DNA of 64,000 nt from Cellulomonas sp. KH9. GTDB taxonomy: Bacteria; Actinomycetota; Actinomycetes; Actinomycetales; Cellulomonadaceae. A model generated the notes under the pieces. That model ran no database searches, had not been told where the DNA came from, and saw nothing but the letters and a program-made list of their open reading frames with translations. This document shows positions 55,744 to 64,000 of the stretch, piece after piece. Positions within the stretch are counted from its first letter, which is position 1. Each line of letters starts with the position of its first letter. The position numbers and the translations under genes were made by a program. The stretch is taken from contig NZ_FOSE01000002.1 in assembly GCF_900114185.1 (NCBI RefSeq), positions 745,909 through 809,908 on the forward strand, given 5' to 3'.

Positions 55744-57987
55744 TCAGGCGCGGTCGAGGAACTCCTCGCGCTCGCCCGCCAGCGACGCCTCGATCGCCGA
55801 GCGGAGCGCCGGCCAGGCCCCCAGGTCGGCGTCGCGCTCGACCAGAGCGCGCGCGTCGGTGCGGGCCCGCGCGATGACGTCGGCGTCCCGGGTCACGCGC
55901 AGCAGCCGCAGCGAGCTGCCGCGCCCGTGCTGGGCGGCGCCGAGCACGTCACCCTCGTGGCGCAGCTCCAGGTCGAGCGCGGCCAGCTCGAACCCGTCGG
56001 TCGTGGCCGCGAGCGTCTCCAGGCGCGTGTGGGCGTCGGTCCCCGGCTGCGCCGCGCTGACCAGCAGGCACAGCCCCGGCCGCGACCCGCGCCCCACCCG
56101 GCCGCGCAGCTGGTGCAGCTGCGACAGGCCGAACCGGTCCGCGTCGAGCACGACCATGACGGTCGCGTCGGGCACGTCCACGCCGACCTCGACGACGGTG
56201 GTGGACACGAGCACCGGCGCCTCGCCCGAGGCGAACGCCGCGAACGCCCGGCCCTTCTCCTCAGGGCTCAGCCGTCCGTGCAGCACGCCGATGCCGATCC
56301 CGGCGAGGTCGGGCCGCGCCCGCAGCTCCTCGACCACGTCCAGCACCGCCCGCAGGGGTCGTCGCTCCCCCGGCGCCGGCGCGCCGACCGTCGGGTCGGC
56401 GTCGAGCACGAGGTCGGACCCGTCCTCGTCGGCCGGGTCGCCCGCGGTGGCGTCCCCGTCGATCCGCGGGCACACGACGTACGCGCGCCCGCCGCCGGCG
56501 ACCTCCTCGCGCACCCGCTGCCAGGTGCGGTCGGTCCAGCGGGGGTTGTCGGCCGGCACGGTGTGGGTGGTGATGCCCTGCCTCCCGGCCGGCACCTCGC
56601 TGAGCACCGACGTCTCGAGGTCCCCGAAGACGGTCATCGCCACGGTCCGCGGGATCGGGGTCGCCGTCATGACCAGCGTGTGCGGGGTGCGACCCGCCTT
56701 GGCGCGCAGCGCGTCGCGCTGCTCGACGCCGAACCGGTGCTGCTCGTCGACGACCACCAGACCGAGGTCGGCGAACTGCACGTCCTGGGACAGCAGCGCG
56801 TGGGTCCCCACGACGATCCCCGCGGCCCCGCTCGCGGCGTCGAGCATCGCCGCCCGGCGGGCCGCCGTCGGCAGCGACCCGGTGAGGAGCGCCACCCGGG
56901 TCGCCCGGCTCGCCCCGCCGAGGAACCCGCCCTCGGCCAGGTCCCCGAGCAGGCCGCGCAGGGTGCGCGCGTGCTGGGCCGCGAGCACCTCGGTGGGTGC
57001 CAGCAGCGCCGCCTGCCCGCCCGCGTCGACGACCTGCAGCATCGCGCGCAGCGCCACCACGGTCTTGCCCGAGCCCACCTCGCCCTGCAGCAGCCGCTGC
57101 ATGGGACGCGGTGCGGCCAGCTCGGCCGCGATCTGCTCCCCGACGGTGCGCTGGCCCGCCGTCAGTGTGAAGGGCAGCCGCTCGTCGAAGGCGTCGAGCA
57201 GACCGTCCGCCCGCGGCGGGCGGGCGACCGCCTCCTCACGGGCGACGCGGGCGCGGCGGCGGGCCAGCTCGGCCTGCAGCACCAGCGCCTCCTCGTACCG
57301 CAGCCGCTCGCGGCCCCGCTGCCAGTCCACCTCGGCCTGCGGCACGTGCACCAGCCGCAGCGCCTCCAGCAGGGTCGGCAGCGCGTCGCGCTCGCGCAGG
57401 TCGGCGGGCACGGGGTCCGGCACGTCGGCCTCCCGCAGCGGGTCGAGCACGGTGCGCACGGCCTGCGCGACCTTCCACGACTCGAACCCGGCGACGGCCG
57501 GGTAGACCGGGATCGGTCGCCCCGCCTCGAGCAGCGCCTCGTCCTCGTCGTGGGCGTCGTCGTCGGCGCCGAACAGCCGGCACTCGGGGTGCATGAGCTG
57601 CAGGGTGTCGCGGTAGACGGACACCTCACCCGTGAACAGCCCGCGGCGCCCCGGGCGCAGCTGCCCCTGGCGCCACTCCAGCTTCTTGACGTGCGAGGCG
57701 AAGAACGTGAGCTCGATGCGGCTGCGGCCGTCCGTGATGGTCGACTGCAGCAGCCCGCGCCCCTGGGCGGTGGGGCGCAGCGACGTCCGGACGACCTCGG
57801 CGACGACCGTGACGTGCTCCCCCACGCGCAGGCTCGCCATGTCGGTGAGCGTGCCCGGCTCGGCGTACCGCCGCGGGTAGTGCCGCAGCAGGTCGCCGGC
57901 GGTGGTGAGGCCGAGCTTGCCCAGGGCCTTGGCGGTGCGGGCGTTCAGCTTCGTCAGCGGCACGCCCAGCGGGTCGGCGGCGAGCAC
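55744..57987 (-). CDS. recG: ATP-dependent DNA helicase RecG
   Basis: 747 aa from GTG at 57987. A wedge/OB domain (about 60-165: LLRHYPRRYAEPG, GQLRPGRRGLFTGEVS) precedes the helicase core with Walker A GEVGSGKT, the DEQH motif (VVVDEQHRFGVEQRDALR), TATPIPRT and the C-terminal LHGRLSPEEKGRAFAAFASG and QLRGRVGRG. RecG remodels stalled replication forks and Holliday junctions. It follows the DAK gene by 1 base, the usual order. Confidence 0.96.
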   Translation of the reverse strand: MLAADPLGVPLTKLNARTAKALGKLGLTTAGDLLRHYPRRYAEPGTLTDMASLRVGEHVTVVAEVVRTSLRPTAQGRGLLQSTITDGRSRIELTFFASHVKKLEWRQGQLRPGRRGLFTGEVSVYRDTLQLMHPECRLFGADDDAHDEDEALLEAGRPIPVYPAVAGFESWKVAQAVRTVLDPLREADVPDPVPADLRERDALPTLLEALRLVHVPQAEVDWQRGRERLRYEEALVLQAELARRRARVAREEAVARPPRADGLLDAFDERLPFTLTAGQRTVGEQIAAELAAPRPMQRLLQGEVGSGKTVVALRAMLQVVDAGGQAALLAPTEVLAAQHARTLRGLLGDLAEGGFLGGASRATRVALLTGSLPTAARRAAMLDAASGAAGIVVGTHALLSQDVQFADLGLVVVDEQHRFGVEQRDALRAKAGRTPHTLVMTATPIPRTVAMTVFGDLETSVLSEVPAGRQGITTHTVPADNPRWTDRTWQRVREEVAGGGRAYVVCPRIDGDATAGDPADEDGSDLVLDADPTVGAPAPGERRPLRAVLDVVEELRARPDLAGIGIGVLHGRLSPEEKGRAFAAFASGEAPVLVSTTVVEVGVDVPDATVMVVLDADRFGLSQLHQLRGRVGRGSRPGLCLLVSAAQPGTDAHTRLETLAATTDGFELAALDLELRHEGDVLGAAQHGRGSSLRLLRVTRDADVIARARTDARALVERDADLGAWPALRSAIEASLAGEREEFLDRA

Positions 57988-57988
57988 G

Positions 57989-59533
57989 TCAGTCCACCCC
58001 CACCCACCACGCGGGGCCGACCGCGGGGCCCGCGACGACGACCTCGAGCTCCGGGTGCGCGGCGCCGAGCGCGTCGGCGACGGCACGCACCTGCGCCCCG
58101 TCGACCGTGCCGTGCACGAGGGTCAGCCCCTGCGCGTCGTGCGCGTCGCGCAGCAGGTCGACCACCGTCCCGGGCACGGTCCCGAGGTCCGTGGGCACGG
58201 CGGCGCGCAGCCGCCGCAGCGCCGCGCGTCCCGCGTCCGGCGCCACCTGCGGGTCCGCCACGAGCGCCAGGCACGCCACGACCGCCGGCCCGTCCCCCGC
58301 CGCGGCCAGCACGTCGCAGGTCGGCACGTCAGGAGTCGCCAGGTCACGGGTCGGCAGGCCGCAGTCCGGCAGGTCGGGCGTGCCCGTACCGGGCGCCGGG
58401 GGGACCCCGACGCCCGCGTCCACGACCACGACGTGCCCGGCCCGTGTGTCGACCGCCGCGCGGGTGACCTGCTCCGCGTCGGTGCGCCCGCCCACGAGCG
58501 TCACCGCGCCGCACGTGGCGTACCACGCGGCGAGCCCGGGCGACCGGGTGAGCACCACGAGGCCCCGCTCGGCCGGCGCCGGCTCGTCCACCCGCCGCAC
58601 GACGACCTGCTCGCGGACCTCGGCGGGCACCAGCGCCAGGGCGACGGCCGGGTCGTCGCAGTGGACGTGGGCGTGCCACGCGGGGCCCGCGTCGACCACG
58701 GCGACCGCGTCGCCCACGCCCTGCAGCGCCGCCGCGAGGCCGTCGAGACCGTCCCACGTGGCGTGCACCAGCATCATCACCTCGTAGGCGCCGCCACCGG
58801 CCGGTGGGCAGGAGGCGACGACGTCGGCCCGGGCCTCGGGCAACCACGCCAGGTCCACGTCCTGCGCACCGCCGGGCGCCCCGCCCGTGCGCAGCGTCCG
58901 GACGAGCGCGTCGACCACCACCAGCAGGGCGCAGGCGCCCGCGTCGACGACGCGGGCCGCGCGCAGCACGTCGTGCCCGGCGCTGAGCAGTGCGAGGTCC
59001 GCGCGCGCCGCGGCGGCGGCGTCCGCCAGCACGTCGACGGCGGCGGTGCGGGTGCCCAGCCCGCGACGGGCGTGCGCGGCCACCTCCCGCGCGACCGTCA
59101 GGACGGTGCCCTCCTGCGGGTCGGGCACCGCGGCGGCCGCGGCGCGCGCGGCGCGCTCGAGCGCACCGACGAGAAGTGCGGCACCCGCCCCGTCGGTCGC
59201 GGTGGGCGGGAGCGTGTCCGGCACCCCGTCCGCGAACCCGACCAGCCACTGGCTGAGGATGATCCCCGAGCTGCCGCGTGCCGCCCGCGCCGCCCCCGCG
59301 GCGAACACCGCCAGGAGCTCCGCGGCACCGGCGTCGCCGCCCGCCCTCGCCACCGCCTGCGCACCGCCCGCGACGGTCAGGGCGACGTTGGAGCCGGTGT
59401 CCGCGTCCGGCACCGGGAACACGTTGACCGCGTCGATCCGCTCCCGGGCCGCCCGGCAGGCCGCGAGGGCGCCCTCGGCCCACGCGCGCACGACCGCGGC
59501 GTCGAGCGCGACGTGCTGCACGACGACCTCCAC
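57989..59533 (-). CDS. DAK2/FakA-like (YloV family) protein
   Basis: 514 aa from GTG at 59533 with GGGGAGG six bases before. The N-terminal DhaL-like kinase domain has VNVFPVPDADTGSNVALT (Asp ligands of Mg-ATP) and GARGSSGIILSQWLVGF (abridged). The C-terminal half has the Ser/Asp-rich fatty-acid-kinase pattern. In Firmicutes FakA phosphorylates fatty acids held by FakB; the actinobacterial role is less clear. The gene sits next to recG and rpmB as in most Gram-positive genomes. Confidence 0.88.
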   Translation of the reverse strand: MEVVVQHVALDAAVVRAWAEGALAACRAARERIDAVNVFPVPDADTGSNVALTVAGGAQAVARAGGDAGAAELLAVFAAGAARAARGSSGIILSQWLVGFADGVPDTLPPTATDGAGAALLVGALERAARAAAAAVPDPQEGTVLTVAREVAAHARRGLGTRTAAVDVLADAAAAARADLALLSAGHDVLRAARVVDAGACALLVVVDALVRTLRTGGAPGGAQDVDLAWLPEARADVVASCPPAGGGAYEVMMLVHATWDGLDGLAAALQGVGDAVAVVDAGPAWHAHVHCDDPAVALALVPAEVREQVVVRRVDEPAPAERGLVVLTRSPGLAAWYATCGAVTLVGGRTDAEQVTRAAVDTRAGHVVVVDAGVGVPPAPGTGTPDLPDCGLPTRDLATPDVPTCDVLAAAGDGPAVVACLALVADPQVAPDAGRAALRRLRAAVPTDLGTVPGTVVDLLRDAHDAQGLTLVHGTVDGAQVRAVADALGAAHPELEVVVAGPAVGPAWWVGVD

Positions 59534-59677
59534 CCGCACCTCCCCTGACCGACGTCGACCCGGACCCGGCACGGCTCCGGGCCCCGCACCGGGCACCGCA
59601 CCGGGCACCGCAGGGGTCCCGCACGTGCCGGCTGCGGGCTCCCGTCCGCGGCCCACTGTCCCGCACCGTACCCACAT

Positions 59678-59707
59678 TTGGGCGTCACCCCGGCGATGGG
59701 CTAGTCT
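59678..59707 (+). promoter_or_regulatory. candidate rpmB promoter
   Basis: TTGGGC (59678-59683), 18 bases, then TAGTCT (59702-59707; fits the TAnnnT -10). Expected start near 59714, leaving a leader of about 154 bases before rpmB. Confidence 0.5.
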
Positions 59708-59771
59708 TGCCCGGTTGCCCGGACCACCGTCCGGCACCCCCACAGACCTTCCGACGCACCGCCGTGCGGTC

Positions 59772-59789
59772 CCGGGCCCGCGGGCCCGG
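59772..59789. repeat. 18-bp perfect palindrome in the rpmB leader
   Basis: CCGGGCCCGCGGGCCCGG, about 79 bases before the rpmB start. As RNA it can fold only with a loop in the centre, or pair between molecules; as DNA it is a symmetrical protein site. It may also simply reflect local GC bias. Confidence 0.6.
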
Positions 59790-59867
59790 CCGATGCGCGG
59801 GAGCGCGGGACGTGCACGACCCCGGGTCGCCCGTCGGCCCGCGACAGGACAGAACCAGGAGAAGACC

Positions 59868-60059
59868 GTGGCTGCCAACTGCGACGTCTGCGCCAAGCGC
59901 CCGAGCTTCGGGCACAGCATCTCGCACTCCCACGTGCGTACGAAGCGGCGTTGGAACCCGAACATCCAGCGCGTGCGCGTCGTCGTCGCCGGGACCCCGA
60001 AGCGCCTCAACGTGTGCACCTCGTGCCTCAAGGCCGGCAAGGTCCAGCGCGCCGTCTGA
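59868..60059 (+). CDS. rpmB: 50S ribosomal protein L28
   Basis: 63 aa from GTG at 59868 with CAGGAGAAGACC upstream. L28 features: AANCDVCAKRPSFGHSISHS, RTKRRWNPNIQRV and the paired Cys in NVCTSCLKAGKV. The CxxC pairs mark the zinc-containing form. Divergent from the DAK gene; ended by a hairpin. Confidence 0.97.
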   Translation: MAANCDVCAKRPSFGHSISHSHVRTKRRWNPNIQRVRVVVAGTPKRLNVCTSCLKAGKVQRAV

Positions 60060-60118
60060 GCCGCTGCACCGCCCGGCGACCCGACGGGACGCACGGCGCG
60101 GACGCACCAACGACACGC

Positions 60119-60152
60119 CGAGGGCCCGCGAGCACCAGCTCGCGGGCCTTCG
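60119..60152 (+). terminator. hairpin terminator after rpmB
   Basis: A 15-bp stem (60119-60133 with 60138-60152, one G-T pair) and an ACCA loop, 60 bases after the rpmB stop. Confidence 0.75.
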
Positions 60153-60183
60153 TGCTGCCCGCGACCTGTGGCAGGGTGTCGGC

Positions 60184-60708
60184 ATGGCCGAGCACATCGA
60201 CGAGGTCACCATCCGTCCCGCGACCACCGACGACGCGGCGGAGATCGCTGCCGTGCACGTGCGCTCGTGGCAGGAGGCCTACGCCGGCATCGTCCCGGCG
60301 GAGCACCTGCGGTCGCTCGATCCCGACAGCCGCAGGGAACGGTGGGCGCAGATGCTCGCCGCCGGTCCGGCCGACCACGTCCGCACGCTCGTCGCGGAGT
60401 CCGACGGGCGCCTGCTCGGCTTCGCGACGTACGGCCCGAGCCGTGACGAGGACGCCCGCCGCGGGGAGCGCGAGATCTACTCGATCTACCTGGACCCCGG
60501 CACGTGGGGGCACGGCGTGGCACGGGACCTGATCCGCAGCGTGCTCGCCGAGGTGGGCGAGCGCACCCCGATGGCGCTGTGGGTGCTGGCGGACAACGCC
60601 CGCGCCCGGCACTTCTACCGCCGCCACGGGTTCTCGCCGGACGGCGTCGAGCGGCTCGAGACCATCGGCGGTGCGGACCTGCTCGAGGTGCGGTACCGCC
60701 GCGGCTGA
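60184..60708 (+). CDS. GNAT family N-acetyltransferase
   Basis: 174 aa from ATG at 60184. It shows VTIRPATTDDAAEIAAVHVR, then SWQEAYAGIVPAEHLRSL, a strand EIYSIYLDPGTWGHGVARDL (acetyl-CoA loop) and NARARHFYRRHGFSPDGVE. It fits the common single-domain GNAT group for small-molecule or protein acetylation; substrate unknown. It stands alone after the rpmB hairpin. Confidence 0.9.
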   Translation: MAEHIDEVTIRPATTDDAAEIAAVHVRSWQEAYAGIVPAEHLRSLDPDSRRERWAQMLAAGPADHVRTLVAESDGRLLGFATYGPSRDEDARRGEREIYSIYLDPGTWGHGVARDLIRSVLAEVGERTPMALWVLADNARARHFYRRHGFSPDGVERLETIGGADLLEVRYRRG

Positions 60709-60807
60709 CCCGCCGGGCCGCAGGTGACACGTCTCGGCCCGACGCGCCGGGTGCCGCGGCCGCCATGACCTGGGCGTCACGACCCGTGCGTCACGACCCG
60801 CGGTGCG

Positions 60808-61782
60808 TCACCCGCCGAAGTGGTCCCACCCCGGGGCGACCGTCGGGGCCGCACCCGCCACGAGCACGTCCTCGGCCCCCCGCTCACGCACGACGCCGAC
60901 CGCACGGAACGGCGGCGGCAGCACCGCGTCCGGCGGGAACGTCGCGAGCAGGCCGTGGTCCTCTCCCCCGGCCAGCACCCAGCCGACCGGGTCGGCACCG
61001 AGCAGCGCGGCCGCCGGCCCGAGGCGCGCGACGTCGTCGGCGAACACGTCGCCGGGGGCGTCGAGGGCGAGCGTCACGCCGCTCGCCCGGGCGAGGCGCC
61101 CCGCGTCGACCAGCAGCCCGTCCGACACGTCGAGCATCGCGGTGGCGCCCGCCCGGGCCGCCGCCGGCCCGGCGGCCAGGGCGGGCTCGGGCGAGCGGTA
61201 GGCGGCCACCAGACCCGGGTCGGCGTCCTCGCGCCCCGCCGTGAGCAGACCGAGGCCGGCCGCGGACCATCCCCGGCGTCCCGCGTGGGCGACCACGTCA
61301 CCGGGCCGGGCACCCCCGCGCCGCACCGGGGCGCGCCCCTCGAGGTCCCCGTGCGCGGTCACCGACACCATGAGCGCCGGACCCGACGACAGGTCGCCGC
61401 CCACGACACCGACGTCGAGCGGCCGGCACGCGTCCCCGAGCCCGCGCGCGAGGTCCTCGACCCACGCGACGGGCGTCTCCCGCGGCACCACGAGAACGAC
61501 GACCAGGGCGACCGACCGCGCGCCCATGGCGGCGACGTCGGCGAGGTTCTGCATGGCCGCGCGCCGACCGACGTCCTGCCCGCTCGACCAGCGGCGGCGG
61601 AAGTGCACGTCCTCGACCAGCACGTCGCACGTCACGACGTAGCGGCCGTCGGGGGCGGCGACCACGGCCGCGTCGTCGCCGGGCGGGACCAGCGTGCCGG
61701 AGCCCACGGGCAGGTGCGGGAGGATCAGGTCCAGCAGGCCCTGCTCGGTGAGGTCGGACACGACGGCAGGATCCCGGGGCAC
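60808..61782 (-). CDS. thiL: thiamine-monophosphate kinase
   Basis: 324 aa. It makes thiamine diphosphate from the monophosphate, the last step of thiamine synthesis. PurM/AIRS-fold motifs: PPGDDAAVVAAPDGRYVVTC, DVLVEDVHFRRRW, NLADVAAMGA, GGDLSSGP, MLDVSDGLLVDAGRLARAS and AGGEDHGLL. The start at 61782 fits the family. No TPP riboswitch pattern is seen in the 78 bases upstream. Confidence 0.95.
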   Translation of the reverse strand: MPRDPAVVSDLTEQGLLDLILPHLPVGSGTLVPPGDDAAVVAAPDGRYVVTCDVLVEDVHFRRRWSSGQDVGRRAAMQNLADVAAMGARSVALVVVLVVPRETPVAWVEDLARGLGDACRPLDVGVVGGDLSSGPALMVSVTAHGDLEGRAPVRRGGARPGDVVAHAGRRGWSAAGLGLLTAGREDADPGLVAAYRSPEPALAAGPAAARAGATAMLDVSDGLLVDAGRLARASGVTLALDAPGDVFADDVARLGPAAALLGADPVGWVLAGGEDHGLLATFPPDAVLPPPFRAVGVVRERGAEDVLVAGAAPTVAPGWDHFGG

Positions 61783-61860
61783 GGGACCACGCTAGACGCT
61801 GCGTCGCGGTGCGTGGGCCCACGGGCGTGGGCACCACCGCGCGACGGGTAGCGTGGCGGC

Positions 61861-62334
61861 GTGCACCACCGTCCCACCGCCGCCGCCCTCGCGGCGAGCA
61901 GCGCACTCCTCCTCCTGACGGCCTGCGCCCCGACCGTGCCCGTGACGGTCGCCCCGCACGCCACCGACCCCGTGTGCGCCTCGGTCGTGCTGGCGCTGCC
62001 GGACTCGCTCGGCGACGGGCTGGACCGCCTCGACACCGACGCCCAGGCCACCACGGCGTGGGGCGAGCCCGGTGCGGCGCTCGTGCTGCGGTGCGGCGTC
62101 GAGCCGCCGGGACCCACCACCGACCAGTGCCGGTCCGTCACGACGCCGCAGGGCCCGACGATCGACTGGGTGGTCGTCGAGGACGACGGCGACTGGACCT
62201 TCACCACGTACGGCCGGGTCCCGGCGGTCGAGCTGCGGGTGCCCGAGGCCGTCGCGACGACCTACTCGACGTCCTTCGTCGACCTGCTCGGACCGGCGGT
62301 CGCCCTCACGGAGCAGCAGCGCAGCTGCCTGTGA
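61861..62334 (+). CDS. DUF3515 family lipoprotein
   Basis: 157 aa from GTG at 61861. A lipobox (LLLTAC, Cys22) follows a short hydrophobic signal. The mature part has DPVCASVVLALPDSLGDGL, TAWGEPGAALVLRCGV and IDWVVVEDDGDWTFTTYGR, the DUF3515 pattern. This actinobacterial family is typically encoded next to ddl and thiL, as here. Function unknown; a cell-envelope role is likely from the neighbours. Confidence 0.85.
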   Translation: MHHRPTAAALAASSALLLLTACAPTVPVTVAPHATDPVCASVVLALPDSLGDGLDRLDTDAQATTAWGEPGAALVLRCGVEPPGPTTDQCRSVTTPQGPTIDWVVVEDDGDWTFTTYGRVPAVELRVPEAVATTYSTSFVDLLGPAVALTEQQRSCL

Positions 62335-62346
62335 CGGGCGCCGCCC

Positions 62347-63519
62347 TCAGCGCAGGCCGGTGGGCCGCTCGAGCGCGAGGCCGACCAGCTCGTCGACGAG
62401 GTCCGCGTAGTCCAGGCCCGTGACCTGCCACATCCGCGGATACATCGAGTACGGCGTGAAGCCGGGCATGGTGTTGATCTCGTTGACGACGACGTCGCCG
62501 TCGGGGGTCACGAACACGTCGACGCGGGCGAGGCCCTCGCAGCCCACGGCCTCGAACGCGCGCACCGCGACGTCCTGCACGCGTGCGACGACGTCGGGGT
62601 CGAGGTCGGCGGGGCAGGACAGCGTGACGCCCGCCTCGTCGAGGTACTTGGCCTCGAAGTCGTAGAAGCTGTGGCGGGCGTCGGTGACGACGATCTCACC
62701 GGGCAGCGACGCGCGGGGCGCGACGCCCCCGCGACCGCCGAGCACACCGCACTCGATCTCGCGTCCGACGAGACCGGCCTCGACGATCACCTTCGGGTCG
62801 TGCTCGCGGGCCGCGGCGACCGCCGCCGGGAGGTCGGCGGCGTCGTCGACGCGGGAGATCCCCAGGCTCGACCCGGCGCGGGCCGGCTTGACGAACAGCG
62901 GCAGACCGAGGTCCTCCACCCACGACGCGAGGGTCGCGTCGTCGGCCGGCCGCCCACCCGGCAGCACCCGGAAGGGGCCGACGGTCAGGCCGGAGCCGGC
63001 CAGCACGAGCTTCATCATGTGCTTGTCCATGCCCACGGCCGACGCCAGGACGCCCGAGCCGACGTAGCGCAGGTCGGCCAGCTCCAGCAGGCCCTGCAGC
63101 GTGCCGTCCTCGCCGAACGGGCCGTGCAGCAGCGGGAAGACGACGTCGACGGCACCGAGCGGGGCGTCGAGACGACCGTCGCGGATCACCTGCACGTCGT
63201 GCTCGCCCGTGCCCTGCGGCAGCAGCACGCGCGTCGCGGTGTCCTCGACCTCCGGCAGGCGCCCGTCGCGGATCACCCAGCGCTGGGGGTCGTCGTCGGC
63301 GAGGACCCACTGGCCCGTGCGCGTGATGCCGACGGCGACCACGTCGTACCGGCTGCGGTCGATGGCGCGCAGCACGCCGCCGGCTGTCGCACAGCTGATG
63401 GCGTGCTCGCCGGAGCGCCCCCCGAAGAGCACCATGACCCGGGGGCGGCGACCGCCGGCGGGAGCGTCACCACCGCTGCGGGTGCCGTCGTCGGGCAGGG
63501 GCATCTCGGTGGCGTCCAT
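62347..63519 (-). CDS. ddl: D-alanine-D-alanine ligase
   Basis: 390 aa from ATG at 63519. It joins two D-Ala for peptidoglycan. ATP-grasp motifs: VMVLFGGRSGEHAISCATAG, PLLHGPFGEDGTLQGLLEL, GSGVLASAVGMDKHMMK, PLFVKPARAGSSLGISRV, EINTMPGFTPYSMYPRMW. The last two are the ATP/Mg and D-Ala sites. The first about 27 residues are an extra acidic/Gly-rich lead. Convergent with the DUF3515 gene, 12 bases between stops. Confidence 0.96.
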   Translation of the reverse strand: MDATEMPLPDDGTRSGGDAPAGGRRPRVMVLFGGRSGEHAISCATAGGVLRAIDRSRYDVVAVGITRTGQWVLADDDPQRWVIRDGRLPEVEDTATRVLLPQGTGEHDVQVIRDGRLDAPLGAVDVVFPLLHGPFGEDGTLQGLLELADLRYVGSGVLASAVGMDKHMMKLVLAGSGLTVGPFRVLPGGRPADDATLASWVEDLGLPLFVKPARAGSSLGISRVDDAADLPAAVAAAREHDPKVIVEAGLVGREIECGVLGGRGGVAPRASLPGEIVVTDARHSFYDFEAKYLDEAGVTLSCPADLDPDVVARVQDVAVRAFEAVGCEGLARVDVFVTPDGDVVVNEINTMPGFTPYSMYPRMWQVTGLDYADLVDELVGLALERPTGLR

Positions 63520-63592
63520 CGCGCACCGACCCTACCCTCCCGCGCTCCGGTCGTGGGCCCGCCCGGCACCCCGCCGGGCGTAGCCTGCCCCG

Positions 63593-64000
63593 GTGACCAC
63601 GCCGGTGCCCGACGCCCCCGCCCCGCGACCCGACGGCCGACCCACGGCCCCCTCGCCGCGCACCCTCGCGGTCAGCGCCGGGCGCCCCGCCCGCACCCCC
63701 GGTGCGGCGCTCAACCCGTCGGTGGTGCTCACCTCGACGTTCGTCTCGCAGGGCACGCCCGCCACGGGCGAGCTCGTCTACGGCCGCATCGGCACCCCCG
63801 CCTGGGAGCCCTTCGAGGAGGCGCTGGCGGTGCTCGAGCGCACCGACCACGCGGCCACCGGGCGACCGGTCACGGGGCCGCCCGCCACCGTGTTCGCGTC
63901 CGGCATGGCGGCGGTCGACGCGACCGTCTCGCTCGTGCCGGTGGGTGGGCGCGTGGTCGTGCCGCGCCACGCGTACCAGGTGACGCTCGTGCTGCTGGGC
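63593..64000 (+). CDS. PLP-dependent Cys/Met metabolism enzyme, N-terminal part
   Basis: The first 136 codons from GTG at 63593; cut by the window end. After a disordered Pro/Ala-rich lead, LNPSVVLTSTFVSQGTPATG and YGRIGTPAWEPFEEALAVLE then FASGMAAVDATVSLVPVGGR are the N-terminal and cofactor-loop motifs of the cystathionine gamma-synthase / gamma-lyase family. The PLP lysine lies outside the window. Which reaction (synthase, lyase, or O-acetylhomoserine sulfhydrylase) cannot be told from this part. Confidence 0.85.
   Translation, partial: MTTPVPDAPAPRPDGRPTAPSPRTLAVSAGRPARTPGAALNPSVVLTSTFVSQGTPATGELVYGRIGTPAWEPFEEALAVLERTDHAATGRPVTGPPATVFASGMAAVDATVSLVPVGGRVVVPRHAYQVTLVLLG

Larger units (their letters stand above)
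59534..59867. other. divergent intergenic region, DAK gene and rpmB
   Basis: 334 bases with no supported gene. On the left are four near-copies of GGGCACCGCACC (59583-59615 area). A promoter for rpmB lies at 59678-59707, giving a leader of about 155 bases that holds an 18-bp palindrome (59772-59789). AACCAGGAGAAGACC before 59868 is the rpmB ribosome site. Confidence 0.6.

Noticed and set aside
55927-58467. 846-codon plus-strand open frame over recG
   Set aside because: Antisense shadow; recG helicase motifs are on the minus strand.
61783-61860. TPP riboswitch upstream of thiL
   Set aside because: No conserved TPP element is visible and the gap to the divergent gene is only 78 bases.

Overview
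The window is a very GC-rich, gene-dense chromosomal segment from an actinobacterium. Gene content and order (F420-type oxidoreductase, Zn-type L32, actinobacterial-style RNase E/G with a long disordered N-terminus, the recG-rsmD-coaD-rpmF-rnc-mutM block, DUF3515 next to ddl) together with two secreted pectate lyases suggest a plant-polymer-degrading Micrococcales such as Cellulomonas. The genus is inferred from gene content only. No phage genes, insertion sequences or CRISPR arrays were seen. About 62 protein genes and one tRNA gene are supported. Many neighbours overlap by 4 bp (ATGA/GTGA), which helped to fix start codons.

Region 1 (1-9.6 kb): envelope and metabolic genes: a partial secreted lectin-like protein, a membrane metallophosphoesterase, an LLM-class oxidoreductase, a lipoprotein, a CYTH protein, a membrane alpha/beta hydrolase and a DEAD-box RNA helicase. 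Region 2 (9.6-21.5 kb): two unlinked PL1-type pectate lyases share an identical 12-bp palindrome (GAAACCGGTTTC) upstream, suggesting one LacI-type regulon. Between them lie a sigma factor with a SnoaL-like tail, a VOC protein, a Nudix hydrolase, a Ycf46-like AAA+ ATPase facing PEP carboxylase (ppc), and a MarR regulator.

Region 3 (21.8-34.5 kb): tRNA-Ala(GGC), then a long minus-strand housekeeping series read rne, rplU-rpmA, obg, proB, proA, a small membrane protein, nadD, a Pro-rich membrane protein, rsfS and a histidine phosphatase. The rplU and obg leaders both carry short duplications with a 24-bp period. Region 4 (34.3-43.2 kb): cydABDC (cytochrome bd oxidase and its assembly transporter), overlapping by 4 bp a DevS/DosS-like GAF histidine kinase. 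A LuxR-type response regulator lies tail-to-tail with the kinase. This looks like a respiratory oxidase co-expressed with a probable haem or redox sensor.

Region 5 (43.2-60.1 kb): the conserved mutM-rnc-rpmF-yceD-coaD and rsmD-recG-DAK block with divergent rpmB. It is interrupted by a GNAT / reductase / HD-phosphohydrolase / RsbQ-RsbP-like stress-signalling island and by an ABC exporter pair joined to rsmD. Region 6 (60.1-64 kb): GNAT, thiL, DUF3515 lipoprotein, ddl, and the start of a cystathionine gamma-synthase-family gene cut by the window end.
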